Shown here in pieces: positions 50,676 to 57,317 of a stretch of DNA of 57,317 nucleotides. The translations under genes and the position numbers were made by a program. The first letter of the stretch is position 1. The number at the start of each line of letters is the position of its first letter. The notes below the pieces were generated by a model. It made no database searches. It was not told the DNA's origin and saw only the letters and a program-made list of their open reading frames with translations. Origin of the DNA: Arcobacteraceae bacterium (lineage in GTDB: Bacteria; Campylobacterota; Campylobacteria; Campylobacterales; Arcobacteraceae); assembly GCA_021107755.1 (NCBI GenBank), contig JAIOSF010000020.1:1-57317 (forward strand), written 5' to 3'.

Positions 50676-52394
50676 ATGGAGATGTTTGAGATTTCAATGT
50701 TTGTTTTAGTTGTTTTGATTTTTAATTGGTATGTATATGATAGGTATGTTCAAAGGGAGCATCAGTTATTAAAAAATTATCCAATTATAGGGAGACTAAG
50801 ATATGTGTTAGAAGAGGTGAGGGAACCTTTTCGACAATATTTTGGTGATGAAAAATTTTATGAATCAAAAGATAAATTAGATTGGGTATATAAAGCAGCA
50901 AGAGATTTACCAAACTACTCTTCGTTTTCCCCAGCACAACCATTGCCTAAACCTAAGTTTTTATTAAAGCATTCAACTATAGTTTTAAATGAGGATGAAG
51001 TTGAAAATGACTTTAGTGTCACTTTTGGTGAAAAAAGAAATAAACCATTTGTTACAAAATCAATTATAGGGCGTGCTGCTATGAGTGATGGTTCTATTAG
51101 TCCAGAGGGTACAAGAGCTTTTGTCCGTGGAGCTTTTATGGGAAATTTTCCTATAAACACAGGAGAGGGGAGTTTAACAAGTAACTTTTTTATTACACAT
51201 GTAAATTATGATGAAAAATGTACAACAATAGTAAAAGGGACACCACTCCAAATATTTATAAAATCAATGGTGAGAAAACTGTTTAATGGATATCAGGCTT
51301 CTAGAGCTTATAGGCAAATGGTTTTTGGAAATCATTCAGAAGCAGAAACTTATGTATTTGATGAAAAATCAAAACGATTTCATAGACCAAACTGGGATGC
51401 ACCTTTAGAAGATTTTCCTACAGAAGTTCCATCTGATATGCCTGATATTATTTTTCAAATTAGTTCAGGATTATATGGTGCAAGAGATAAAGATGGAAAA
51501 TTTGATCCCCTAAGATACCAAAAAGTTATGCGATTTTGTAAAATGACAGAGATAAAAATAGCACAAGGTGCAAAACAAACTGGTGGTAAAGTTATTGGTA
51601 GCAAAGTAACAGAAGCCATAGCGTATTACAGAGGTGTAGAAGCATACAAAGACCTTTTTTCGCCAAATAGATTTCCTTATGCAAACTCTATTGAGGAACT
51701 TTTTGATTTTATCGGAACATTGCAAGAGCTTTCAGATAAGCCTGTAGGTATTAAAATAGTTATATCTGATACAAATAATATTTTACCAATTGTTAATGAG
51801 ATGAAAAAAAGGATAAATGAAAATAATAGTGCTTATCCTGATTTTATAACAATAGATGGTGGAAGTGGTGGAAGTGCTACAGCTCCTATTGAACTTATGG
51901 AGAGAATTGGCTTAAGTGTAAAAGATGCTATATATTTAGCAGATAAATTATTTAAAGAAGCTGGAATTAGAGATCAAGTTAAATTAGTTGCAAGTGGAAA
52001 AGTTTTAACACCAGATGATGTGATTATATTAATGTCATTGGGAGCTGATTTTATACAAATAGCAAGAGGTTTTATGATGAGTGCAGGGTGTATTAGAGCT
52101 CGATATTGTTCTGGTACAACAGGGAGAAAGTGTCCTGTTGGATTAGCAACACAGGATAAAACACTAAGAGGAAGATATCTTGTTTATAAACATGCAAATT
52201 ATATTAGAGATTATCATAAAAATATTCTTAAAGGGATAAAAATGGTATTAGCTGTTATGGGTAAAAAAAATGTGAAGCAGTTATCAAACAAAAATCTTAT
52301 GTTTATAGATAGAAATCTTAAAATTCATGATAATATTGATGAAGTTTTTGAAAAAAAATTAGATTTTTGTACTAGTAATGATTGTATAATTTAA
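50676..52394 (+). CDS. Membrane-anchored FMN-binding glutamate synthase-domain protein
   Basis: A 572-aa protein with one N-terminal helix (about residues 4-20) and the GltS/FMN domain of glutamate synthase: K-I-A-Q-G-A-K near residue 290, D-G-G-S-G-G-S-A-T-A near residue 392, and a Cys region C-x5-C-x7-C. It lacks the amidotransferase and C-terminal GXGXG domains of GltB. The Cys spacing differs from gltB of this window (C-x5-C-x4-C). The reaction is uncertain; such proteins may be ferredoxin-type synthases or flavoenzymes of unknown use. AAGGG precedes the ATG. Confidence 0.87.
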   Translation: MEMFEISMFVLVVLIFNWYVYDRYVQREHQLLKNYPIIGRLRYVLEEVREPFRQYFGDEKFYESKDKLDWVYKAARDLPNYSSFSPAQPLPKPKFLLKHSTIVLNEDEVENDFSVTFGEKRNKPFVTKSIIGRAAMSDGSISPEGTRAFVRGAFMGNFPINTGEGSLTSNFFITHVNYDEKCTTIVKGTPLQIFIKSMVRKLFNGYQASRAYRQMVFGNHSEAETYVFDEKSKRFHRPNWDAPLEDFPTEVPSDMPDIIFQISSGLYGARDKDGKFDPLRYQKVMRFCKMTEIKIAQGAKQTGGKVIGSKVTEAIAYYRGVEAYKDLFSPNRFPYANSIEELFDFIGTLQELSDKPVGIKIVISDTNNILPIVNEMKKRINENNSAYPDFITIDGGSGGSATAPIELMERIGLSVKDAIYLADKLFKEAGIRDQVKLVASGKVLTPDDVIILMSLGADFIQIARGFMMSAGCIRARYCSGTTGRKCPVGLATQDKTLRGRYLVYKHANYIRDYHKNILKGIKMVLAVMGKKNVKQLSNKNLMFIDRNLKIHDNIDEVFEKKLDFCTSNDCII

Positions 52395-52467
52395 TTTATA
52401 TAGTATTGTTATGATAAAATAATGCTAAATTAAAAATAATAGATTAAAATATAGGAGAATGTGAAGT

Positions 52468-53178
52468 ATGGGTAGAGCCTTTGAGTATAGAAAAGCAGCA
52501 AAAATGAAGAGATGGGGAAATATGTCAAGAGTATTCCCAAAACTTGCAAAAGCTATTACAATGGCTGCAAAAGGTGGAAGTAGTGATCCTGATACAAATG
52601 CAGCATTACGAACAGCAATACAAACCGCAAAAGCACAAAACTTACCTAAAGACAATATTGAGGCAGCTATCAAAAGAGCAAGTGCAAAAGATGTTGCAAA
52701 TATGGCGGAGGTAAACTACGAGGGTAAATGGCAACATGGTGTTCTCATTTTTGTTGAAACTGCTACAGAAAATACAGCAAGAACTGTTGCAAATATAAAA
52801 ACAATTTTTAATAAAAACGGAGGTTCTTTAGTACCTACAGGTTCATTAGAATTTCATTTTGATAGAAAAGCAATATTTGAAATGAAAAAACCAGATATTG
52901 ATATGGATGATTTAGAGATGGAACTTATCGATGCAGGTCTTGAAGAGATTAAAGTAGAAGATGAAGAAAATATAGCTATTATTGCTGACTATACAGATTT
53001 TGGAAATATATCTAATAAATTACATGAGATGGAATTAGAATATGAAAAAGGAACATTATCAAGAGTACCAAATGCACCAGTTGAAATTACTGATGAGCAG
53101 ATGGATGAGTTAGCAGTATTACTAGAGAAACTTGAAGATGATGATGATGTGCAGAATGTTTATACAAATTTAGAATAG
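52468..53178 (+). CDS. yebC: YebC/PmpR family regulator
   Basis: A 236-aa YebC-family protein, beginning M-G-R-A-F-E-Y-R-K-A-A-K-M-K-R-W, the typical start of the family. It has three alpha/beta domains and an acidic C-terminus. Family members act as transcription factors, and recent work also places some at the ribosome for proline-rich stretches. AGGAGA lies before the ATG. The DHH phosphoesterase gene follows after 13 bases. Confidence 0.93.
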   Translation: MGRAFEYRKAAKMKRWGNMSRVFPKLAKAITMAAKGGSSDPDTNAALRTAIQTAKAQNLPKDNIEAAIKRASAKDVANMAEVNYEGKWQHGVLIFVETATENTARTVANIKTIFNKNGGSLVPTGSLEFHFDRKAIFEMKKPDIDMDDLEMELIDAGLEEIKVEDEENIAIIADYTDFGNISNKLHEMELEYEKGTLSRVPNAPVEITDEQMDELAVLLEKLEDDDDVQNVYTNLE

Positions 53179-53191
53179 AAGGGTAATAAGA

Positions 53192-54118
53192 ATGTCAAAT
53201 AAATATAGATTAGTTACAAGAAGTGATATGGATGGTTTAGTTTGTGCAGTAATATTAAAGCAATTAGATATGATTGATGAGATTAAATTTGTACATCCAA
53301 AAGATATGCAAGATGGTAAAATAGAGATAACATCAAATGATATCATTACAAATCTTCCATATTGTGAACAAGCTTATATGGTATTTGATCATCATGAAAG
53401 TGAAACGATTAGAAATGAAAAAGCTGACAATCATGTAATTATCCCTGATGCACCAAGTGCTGCTAGAGTTGTATATGATTATTATGGTGGAAAAGAAAAA
53501 CTTCCAAAAGTGAGTGAATTGATGATGGCAGCTGTTGATAAAGCAGATGCTGCACAGTTTAGTGTAGATGAGATTTTACACCCTGAGGGTTGGGAGTTAC
53601 TGAGTTTTATTATGGATTCAAGAACTGGGCTTGGAAGATTTAGAGATTTTAGAATATCAAATTATCAGCTAATGATGGATTTGATTGATTATTGTATTGA
53701 CCATACTATTGAAGAGATTATGCAACTTCCAGATGTAGTTGAGAGAACAGATTTATACAAACATTATGAAGATCAATTTAGAATGCAACTTGAAGAGTGT
53801 TCTATTATGTACAACAATTTAATAGTATTAGATTTAAGAGAGGAAGAGGTTATCTACCCTGGAAATCGATTTATTATGTATGCAGTGAATCCAGAGATAA
53901 ATATCTCTATTCATGTTTTAAATGGTTTCCAAAATCAAAATACAGTTTTTGCTATAGGAAAATCTATTGTAAATAGAAATTCAAATACAAATATTGGTGA
54001 GCTTTGTTTAAAATATGGTGGTGGTGGACACACTGCTGCTGGGACTTGTCAAGTTGCAAATGAAGATGCAGAGAGAATATTAGAGGAATTAATTGAAGCT
54101 ATAACAAATGACGGTTAG
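53192..54118 (+). CDS. DHH-family phosphoesterase
   Basis: A 308-aa metal-dependent phosphoesterase. The DHH domain shows S-D-M-D-G near residue 10 and V-F-D-H-H-E near residue 65. The DHHA1 domain has Y-G-G-G-G-H-T-A-A-G near residue 280. Relatives cleave nanoRNA, pAp, c-di-AMP or short polyphosphate; which applies is not visible. It follows yebC closely and converges on pdxA. An inverted repeat GTTAGTT-TT-AACTAAC (54114-54129) covers its stop codon. Confidence 0.85.
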   Translation: MSNKYRLVTRSDMDGLVCAVILKQLDMIDEIKFVHPKDMQDGKIEITSNDIITNLPYCEQAYMVFDHHESETIRNEKADNHVIIPDAPSAARVVYDYYGGKEKLPKVSELMMAAVDKADAAQFSVDEILHPEGWELLSFIMDSRTGLGRFRDFRISNYQLMMDLIDYCIDHTIEEIMQLPDVVERTDLYKHYEDQFRMQLEECSIMYNNLIVLDLREEEVIYPGNRFIMYAVNPEINISIHVLNGFQNQNTVFAIGKSIVNRNSNTNIGELCLKYGGGGHTAAGTCQVANEDAERILEELIEAITNDG

Positions 54119-54120
54119 TT

Positions 54121-55032
54121 TTAACTAACTGCCGCTTTTATGGCATTGATATAGCTTTTATTTGAAAGGTTATTATCTTTTTTGTAAGCTATGTCAAAAG
54201 CAGTTCCATGGTCTACAGATGTTCTAAGAATTGGTAGATTCAAAGATATATTAATACTCTCCTCAAAATAGAGTGCTTTTAATGGAGCTAAACCCTGATC
54301 ATGGTACATTGCTACAAAGTATTTATATTTTTTTCTTATATGTGGAGTAAATGCTATATCTGGTACTTGTAGTTCAAAGTTTGATTTTAGATTTTTATTT
54401 ACTATTTTAATAGCTTTTTTTATCTTTTTTTCTTCATCTCCTAAAACTCCATTATCTCCTGCGTGTGGATTAAGTCCTAGTACTGCAATACTATTTTTTG
54501 GTTTTCCAATTGCATTATAAAAGTCAGTCAAAAAAGTGACCAATTTTTTTGTTTTAATCTGTTTGGGAACTTTTTTTAAAGCAATATGCTCCGTAAAAAG
54601 TGCCACAAACATCTTTTCACAGCCAAGCATCATAATAGCGTCTTGTTTAAATATATCTCGCAACATATCAGTATGTCCAACATAATTTATCCCTGCTTTA
54701 CTCCAAGATTCTTTATTTATAGGAAGTGTACAGATAGCATCAACTTTGCCATTTTTTGCTAGACTTATACAATTTATAAAAGAAGTATATGAGAATAACC
54801 CAGAATCTTCCTTTACAAGTCCTGGATTTATATCTGTTTTTTTATATTTTCCAAATGTATTAAAATTTATAGGTATTAATAGATTCAGTTTTTTTGCAGC
54901 TGTTTTTAACAGCTTTTTATCTATACAATATATTGGTGTACAAAGTTTTGATACTATTTCATGATTTTCTAAAGCTAGCTGGATACCAACACCATTTGTA
55001 TCACCAATACTTATAGCAACTTTTTTTAACAT
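54121..55032 (-). CDS. pdxA: 4-hydroxythreonine-4-phosphate dehydrogenase
   Basis: A 303-aa enzyme of the DXP-dependent pyridoxal phosphate pathway, oxidising 4-phosphohydroxythreonine. The N-terminal S-I-G-D-x-N-G-V-G and the metal-site regions L-F-T-E-H, A-G-D-N-G, and M-Y-H-D-Q-G-L-A-P are those of PdxA. It lies one base after pdxJ, the enzyme that uses its product, so the pair forms the expected operon. Confidence 0.93.
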   Translation of the reverse strand: MLKKVAISIGDTNGVGIQLALENHEIVSKLCTPIYCIDKKLLKTAAKKLNLLIPINFNTFGKYKKTDINPGLVKEDSGLFSYTSFINCISLAKNGKVDAICTLPINKESWSKAGINYVGHTDMLRDIFKQDAIMMLGCEKMFVALFTEHIALKKVPKQIKTKKLVTFLTDFYNAIGKPKNSIAVLGLNPHAGDNGVLGDEEKKIKKAIKIVNKNLKSNFELQVPDIAFTPHIRKKYKYFVAMYHDQGLAPLKALYFEESINISLNLPILRTSVDHGTAFDIAYKKDNNLSNKSYINAIKAAVS

Positions 55033-55033
55033 C

Positions 55034-55813
55034 TTATTGTACTAACTTTTTCATATCTATTATTGCTTTTTCTAGTCCTGTAAATACACTTCGTGCAATA
55101 ATACTTTGACCAATATTTAACTCCTCTATCTCATTGATATTTGTCATATATTTCACATTTTGATAATTAAGTCCGTGACCTGCTGCAACTTTGAGTTGTA
55201 GTTTATGTGCATATTTTGATGCATTTTGAATCTCTTGGATTGAATTATTGAATTTTTTTGTAAGAGTATTTCGTGGTAATTCTAACTCTTTGATACTATG
55301 GTGTGAGTTTTGTAATCCCCCATATAACATAGCATAGATATTTGCAAAACTTCCAGTATGTAGCTCTATCCACTCTACATTGAGTTCACGAGATAATTCT
55401 ATCATCTGTTGTGTTGGGTCAATAAAAAGGGAAACTTCTATCTCATTTTGATGTAGTTTCTCTATTACTTTTTGAAGTTTTTCCATATTTGAAGCTAAAT
55501 CAAGTCCACCCTCAGTGGTTACTTCATCTCTATTTTCAGGAACAAGTGTTGCTCTATGGGGTTTTAACTTACAAACAATATCAATAATATCTTTATTGAT
55601 ACTACACTCTAAATTTACAGGAAGAGGGGAGAGTTTGATAATATTTATAGCATCCTCGTCGTGTATATGTCTTCTATCTTCTCTTAAATGTATAGTGATT
55701 TGATCTGCACCACTTAATTTACAAATACCAATTGCATCAATAATATTTGGATCATTTATCTTTCTAGCTTCTCTTAAAACAGCAATATGGTCAATATTTA
55801 CACCTAATAACAT
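55034..55813 (-). CDS. pdxJ: Pyridoxine 5'-phosphate synthase
   Basis: A 259-aa TIM-barrel enzyme condensing 1-deoxyxylulose 5-phosphate with the PdxA product to give pyridoxine phosphate. The start L-G-V-N-I-D-H-I-A-V-L-R-E-A-R is diagnostic; H-L-R-E-D-R-R-H-I near residue 41 and A-A-G-H-G-L-N-Y near residue 216 provide catalytic and phosphate-binding residues. It precedes pdxA by one base. Confidence 0.95.
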   Translation of the reverse strand: MLLGVNIDHIAVLREARKINDPNIIDAIGICKLSGADQITIHLREDRRHIHDEDAINIIKLSPLPVNLECSINKDIIDIVCKLKPHRATLVPENRDEVTTEGGLDLASNMEKLQKVIEKLHQNEIEVSLFIDPTQQMIELSRELNVEWIELHTGSFANIYAMLYGGLQNSHHSIKELELPRNTLTKKFNNSIQEIQNASKYAHKLQLKVAAGHGLNYQNVKYMTNINEIEELNIGQSIIARSVFTGLEKAIIDMKKLVQ

Positions 55814-55847
55814 AAAAATACCTTTTGTTTAGTTTTTTTGTATTCTA

Positions 55848-56354
55848 TCAAATATATTCTAAACTCACACCATCAGTCTCATAAAAAATTTCTGCATTAA
55901 AGACATTTCCCCTTTGAGATTTAAGATTATTAAGTTTTAACCCATCCCCTTTAAATAGTCTTTTTACTTGTCTAAAAGTGAGAAATTTGTTCATAAATCT
56001 TTCCCATACTATTTTTTCACAAGAGTTACATTTATAACCACTATTTATTTTTATAACTTCTCCCCCACATTGGCATAAAAACATTGTTGTTGATTTTGTC
56101 TCCTCATCAAATAATAGTTCTACTTTCCCTTCATGAATAAAAGCTTTTGTATCAAATAGATTGTTTGTATTTGATTTAAAACCTTTGAGCATGATAGTTT
56201 CCCCCTTGAAAAGTTTTTTTGCCTCTTTTTCTTTGAATTCTCTTTTAAAACTAAACTTCCACACCTGTGCTTTACATTTATCACACTCAAAAAGTGCATC
56301 ATGGATGATAACATCGCCACCACATTTACATCTTGATAAAATCTCTTTTTCCAT
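55848..56354 (-). CDS. Tandem zinc-ribbon / topoisomerase C-terminal repeat protein
   Basis: A 168-aa protein made of two similar halves. Each has a C-x-C...C-x2-C zinc ribbon (C9, C11, C24, C27; then C94, C96, C109, C112) followed by a segment with A-K-K-L-F-K-G or V-K-R-L-F-K-G, then G-F-K-S-N-T-N-N-L-F or N-L-K-S-Q-R-G-N-V-F. The second part resembles the C-terminal repeat of type IA topoisomerases. Without a Toprim domain it may be a stand-alone nucleic-acid-binding adaptor. It follows no operon clearly; pdxJ ends 35 bases beyond. Confidence 0.75.
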   Translation of the reverse strand: MEKEILSRCKCGGDVIIHDALFECDKCKAQVWKFSFKREFKEKEAKKLFKGETIMLKGFKSNTNNLFDTKAFIHEGKVELLFDEETKSTTMFLCQCGGEVIKINSGYKCNSCEKIVWERFMNKFLTFRQVKRLFKGDGLKLNNLKSQRGNVFNAEIFYETDGVSLEYI

Positions 56355-56478
56355 AATACAATACCTTTTTTTTGATTTTGTATAGAAATCATATCAAAAA
56401 ATTTAAGAGTGATTAAAAAATATGGCAATTTGCAATTTTAATTGTTTATTTTATGGTTTGTTATGTATTCTTCTCTTG

Positions 56479-56659
56479 TTCCACATCTCCTGAGGTGGAA
56501 TGAATATAGAAGTTAAAATAGATTACTGAAATCTCTTAACTTCTACAAAATTTATTTATAAATACTTGTAGTGAATATAGTATTATAAGTGTGGATGATG
56601 TTTTATGATAACGGTGGACTTCACCGACAGTTTAGCTATTCGATGCTAGGTTTGTTATC
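56479..56659. repeat. Cluster of hairpins in the gap beside the toxin gene
   Basis: The 305-base gap (56355-56659) holds no open frame I can support, but several inverted repeats. TTCCAC/GTGGAA lie at 56479-56500, AGAAGTTAA/TTAACTTCT at 56508-56544 and CTACAA/TTGTAG at 56543-56571. A 53-base unit closed by GATAAC/GTTATC lies at 56607-56659, with CGGTG/CACCG and TAGC/GCTA hairpins inside. The last unit starts directly after the toxin stop. TGAATATAG is repeated at 56501-56509 and 56572-56580. Confidence 0.55.
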
Positions 56660-56929
56660 TTATTCGCCATAATGTGACCACATCCTAGAGATTCTAATAA
56701 CTTTATCTATTTCTCTTACTTCGTAAACGAGACTATGTTGAATATTTATTCTTCTAGAATATGAACCGTTTAAATTACCTACTAGTTTCTCATAAGGTGG
56801 GGGATTCTGAAATGGATTTTTTCTAATGATCTCAATAAGCTCTTTAGCTTTTTTATCTAAATTAGCACTTGATAATTTCTTAGCATCTTTTAGTGCTAAC
56901 TTACTATAAAGTATTTTGTACTCTACCAT
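56660..56929 (-). CDS. yoeB: YoeB-type mRNA-interferase toxin
   Basis: An 89-aa RelE-superfamily toxin that cleaves mRNA on the ribosome. The P-P-P-Y-E-K-L segment (Glu near residue 47), S-R-R-I-N (Arg near residue 60) and the closing M-W-S-H-Y-G-E match the active-site residues of E. coli YoeB (Glu46, Arg65, His83, Tyr84). It overlaps the antitoxin gene by 7 bases, the standard antitoxin-first order. Hairpin-rich DNA follows its stop. Confidence 0.92.
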   Translation of the reverse strand: MVEYKILYSKLALKDAKKLSSANLDKKAKELIEIIRKNPFQNPPPYEKLVGNLNGSYSRRINIQHSLVYEVREIDKVIRISRMWSHYGE

Positions 56930-57168
56930 TCAATATTTTCATTAAACTCTTCATCGCTTGCTTCCATTGACTCTTGAATTGAGGATGCCATATTTGGTAT
57001 AGAGTTTAAATATAGTGTTTCTTCTATTGCATTCCAGTCTTCTTGTGAAAGCATCACTACATTGTTTCTTTTTCCGGTAATAAGTACAGGTTCATGTGTT
57101 TGTGCTGTTTCATCCATCACATTATAAATATCTGCTCTTACTTGACTTACTGACATAACTTTTGTCAT
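56923..57168 (-). CDS. yefM: YefM/Phd-family antitoxin
   Basis: An 81-aa antitoxin. The N-terminal Phd/YefM DNA-binding fold has M-S-V-S-Q-V-R-A-D and V-M-L-S-Q-E-D-W near residue 52. The acidic C-terminus (E-E-F-N-E-N-I-E-W) would wrap the toxin. It precedes and overlaps yoeB. AAAGG lies before the ATG, and a consensus promoter with GTAC operator half-sites is upstream. Confidence 0.93.
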   Translation of the reverse strand: MTKVMSVSQVRADIYNVMDETAQTHEPVLITGKRNNVVMLSQEDWNAIEETLYLNSIPNMASSIQESMEASDEEFNENIEW

Positions 57169-57194
57169 AGGTAACCTTTTGGTTGATTTTGTAT

Positions 57195-57223
57195 ATTGTA
57201 CTAAATATCGTACGGTTTGTCAA
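57195..57223 (-). promoter_or_regulatory. Toxin-antitoxin promoter with YefM-type operator
   Basis: On the minus strand TTGACA (57218-57223), exactly 17 bases, then TACAAT (57195-57200) form a near-consensus promoter. Two GTAC cores start at 57198 and 57210, 12 bp apart, as TGTACT and CGTACG. YefM-YoeB operators in E. coli use TGTACA cores with 12-bp centre spacing (from memory), so autoregulation is likely. Confidence 0.72.
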
Positions 57224-57317
57224 GATGTGATAATTAAGTATTTTATTGCCTAAGTTTTTATATTCTTAACTAGAAATTGGAAACAATATAGTAGTAAATT
57301 TAATTGTACCTGTCCCC
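57224..57317. other. Right-edge non-coding stretch
   Basis: No gene is recognised. The last bases, TACCTGTCCCC, resemble motifs seen beside some mobile elements, but the window ends before this can be judged. Confidence 0.4.

Noticed and set aside
54114-54129. Strong bidirectional terminator between DHH and pdxA genes
   Set aside because: GTTAGTT-TT-AACTAAC is a neat inverted repeat over both stops, but no T-tract follows on either strand, so it is only noted under the DHH gene.
56607-56659. Integron attC site behind the toxin gene
   Set aside because: GATAAC and GTTATC ends and the position after a cassette-like toxin-antitoxin pair are suggestive. However, the ends do not fit RYYYAAC/GTTRRRY, and the interior forms two separate hairpins rather than one long near-palindrome. 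No integrase is present.
57305-57317. Edge of a mobile element (GTACCTGTCCCC)
   Set aside because: The motif recalls sequences beside some IS200-like transposases, but the window ends here and no transposase is visible.
1-57317. CRISPR arrays, tRNA or rRNA genes
   Set aside because: No regularly spaced direct repeats and no cloverleaf or conserved rRNA segments were found on reading both strands.

Overview
The window is low-GC DNA, densely coded, and reads as the chromosome of a Campylobacterota (Epsilonproteobacteria) member, most likely Arcobacteraceae. The supports are a cbpA-hspR pair, a RecO and a MagIII-type glycosylase of the Helicobacter/Campylobacter kind, a ppiD-ftsA-ftsZ block, adjacent pdxA/pdxJ, and several 7TMR-DISM/HisKA_2-type signalling parts. 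This placement is inferred from gene content and protein resemblance, not from a database search. No rRNA, tRNA, CRISPR array or complete insertion sequence was recognised.

Layout. 1-8.9 kb: tail of a probable glutamine synthetase gene, a strong terminator, then gltB-gltD (GOGAT), an ankyrin protein, argB, alr and a Nudix hydrolase. 8.9-14.4 kb: an FBH1/UvrD-like helicase, a DEDD exonuclease, a DEAD-box helicase, a MagIII-like DNA glycosylase and an MFS carrier. 14.4-22.6 kb (mostly minus strand): small membrane/lipoprotein genes, a 2OG-Fe(II) oxygenase beside a tiny Cys-rich secreted peptide, glutaminase, a GNAT-nitrilase fusion, and a three-gene unit (DUF2156, GNAT, six-TM protein). 22.7-26.9 kb: mgtE, a corA-like gene and two MscS-type channels. 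26.8-30.8 kb: a compact RimK cluster (two RimB-like retropepsins, one of them exported; RimK ligase; aspartoacylase-like deacylase; M42-like peptidase). 30.85-36.3 kb: truD, then a sensor kinase and OmpR-type regulator followed by a LuxI/FeeM-like acyl synthase and a diguanylate cyclase. 36.3-42.2 kb: small membrane proteins, including two short genes of 37 and 50 codons, then a run of NosL-like, UreH/TauE-like, MtfA, PLD-like, Ste24-like and PrmC genes. 42.2-57.2 kb: cbpA-hspR; ftsZ, ftsA, ppiD, a CDF transporter and a DEAD-box helicase on the minus strand; recO; a membrane-anchored GOGAT-domain protein; yebC; a DHH phosphoesterase; pdxA/pdxJ; a double zinc-ribbon/topoisomerase-repeat protein; a hairpin-rich gap; and a YoeB/YefM toxin-antitoxin pair with a clear promoter-operator.

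How the genes work together. Nitrogen assimilation is concentrated at the left end (GlnA tail, GltBD, ArgB), with glutaminase and a second GOGAT-like protein further in. The most interesting candidates for undescribed biology are: (1) the kinase-regulator-acyl synthase-GGDEF region, whose synthase keeps most LuxI signature residues and has a 16-bp palindrome plus 11-bp-phased repeats upstream; (2) the RimK cluster, which pairs a Glu-ligase with four candidate trimming/hydrolysing enzymes, one secreted; (3) the mirror-symmetric Cys-rich peptide next to a 2OG oxygenase; (4) a recurring promoter layout (-10 box 5-6 nt before ATG, no Shine-Dalgarno) at recO, truD, the FBH1-like helicase and the NosL-like gene, suggesting leaderless mRNAs; and (5) the array of hairpins just downstream of the toxin gene.
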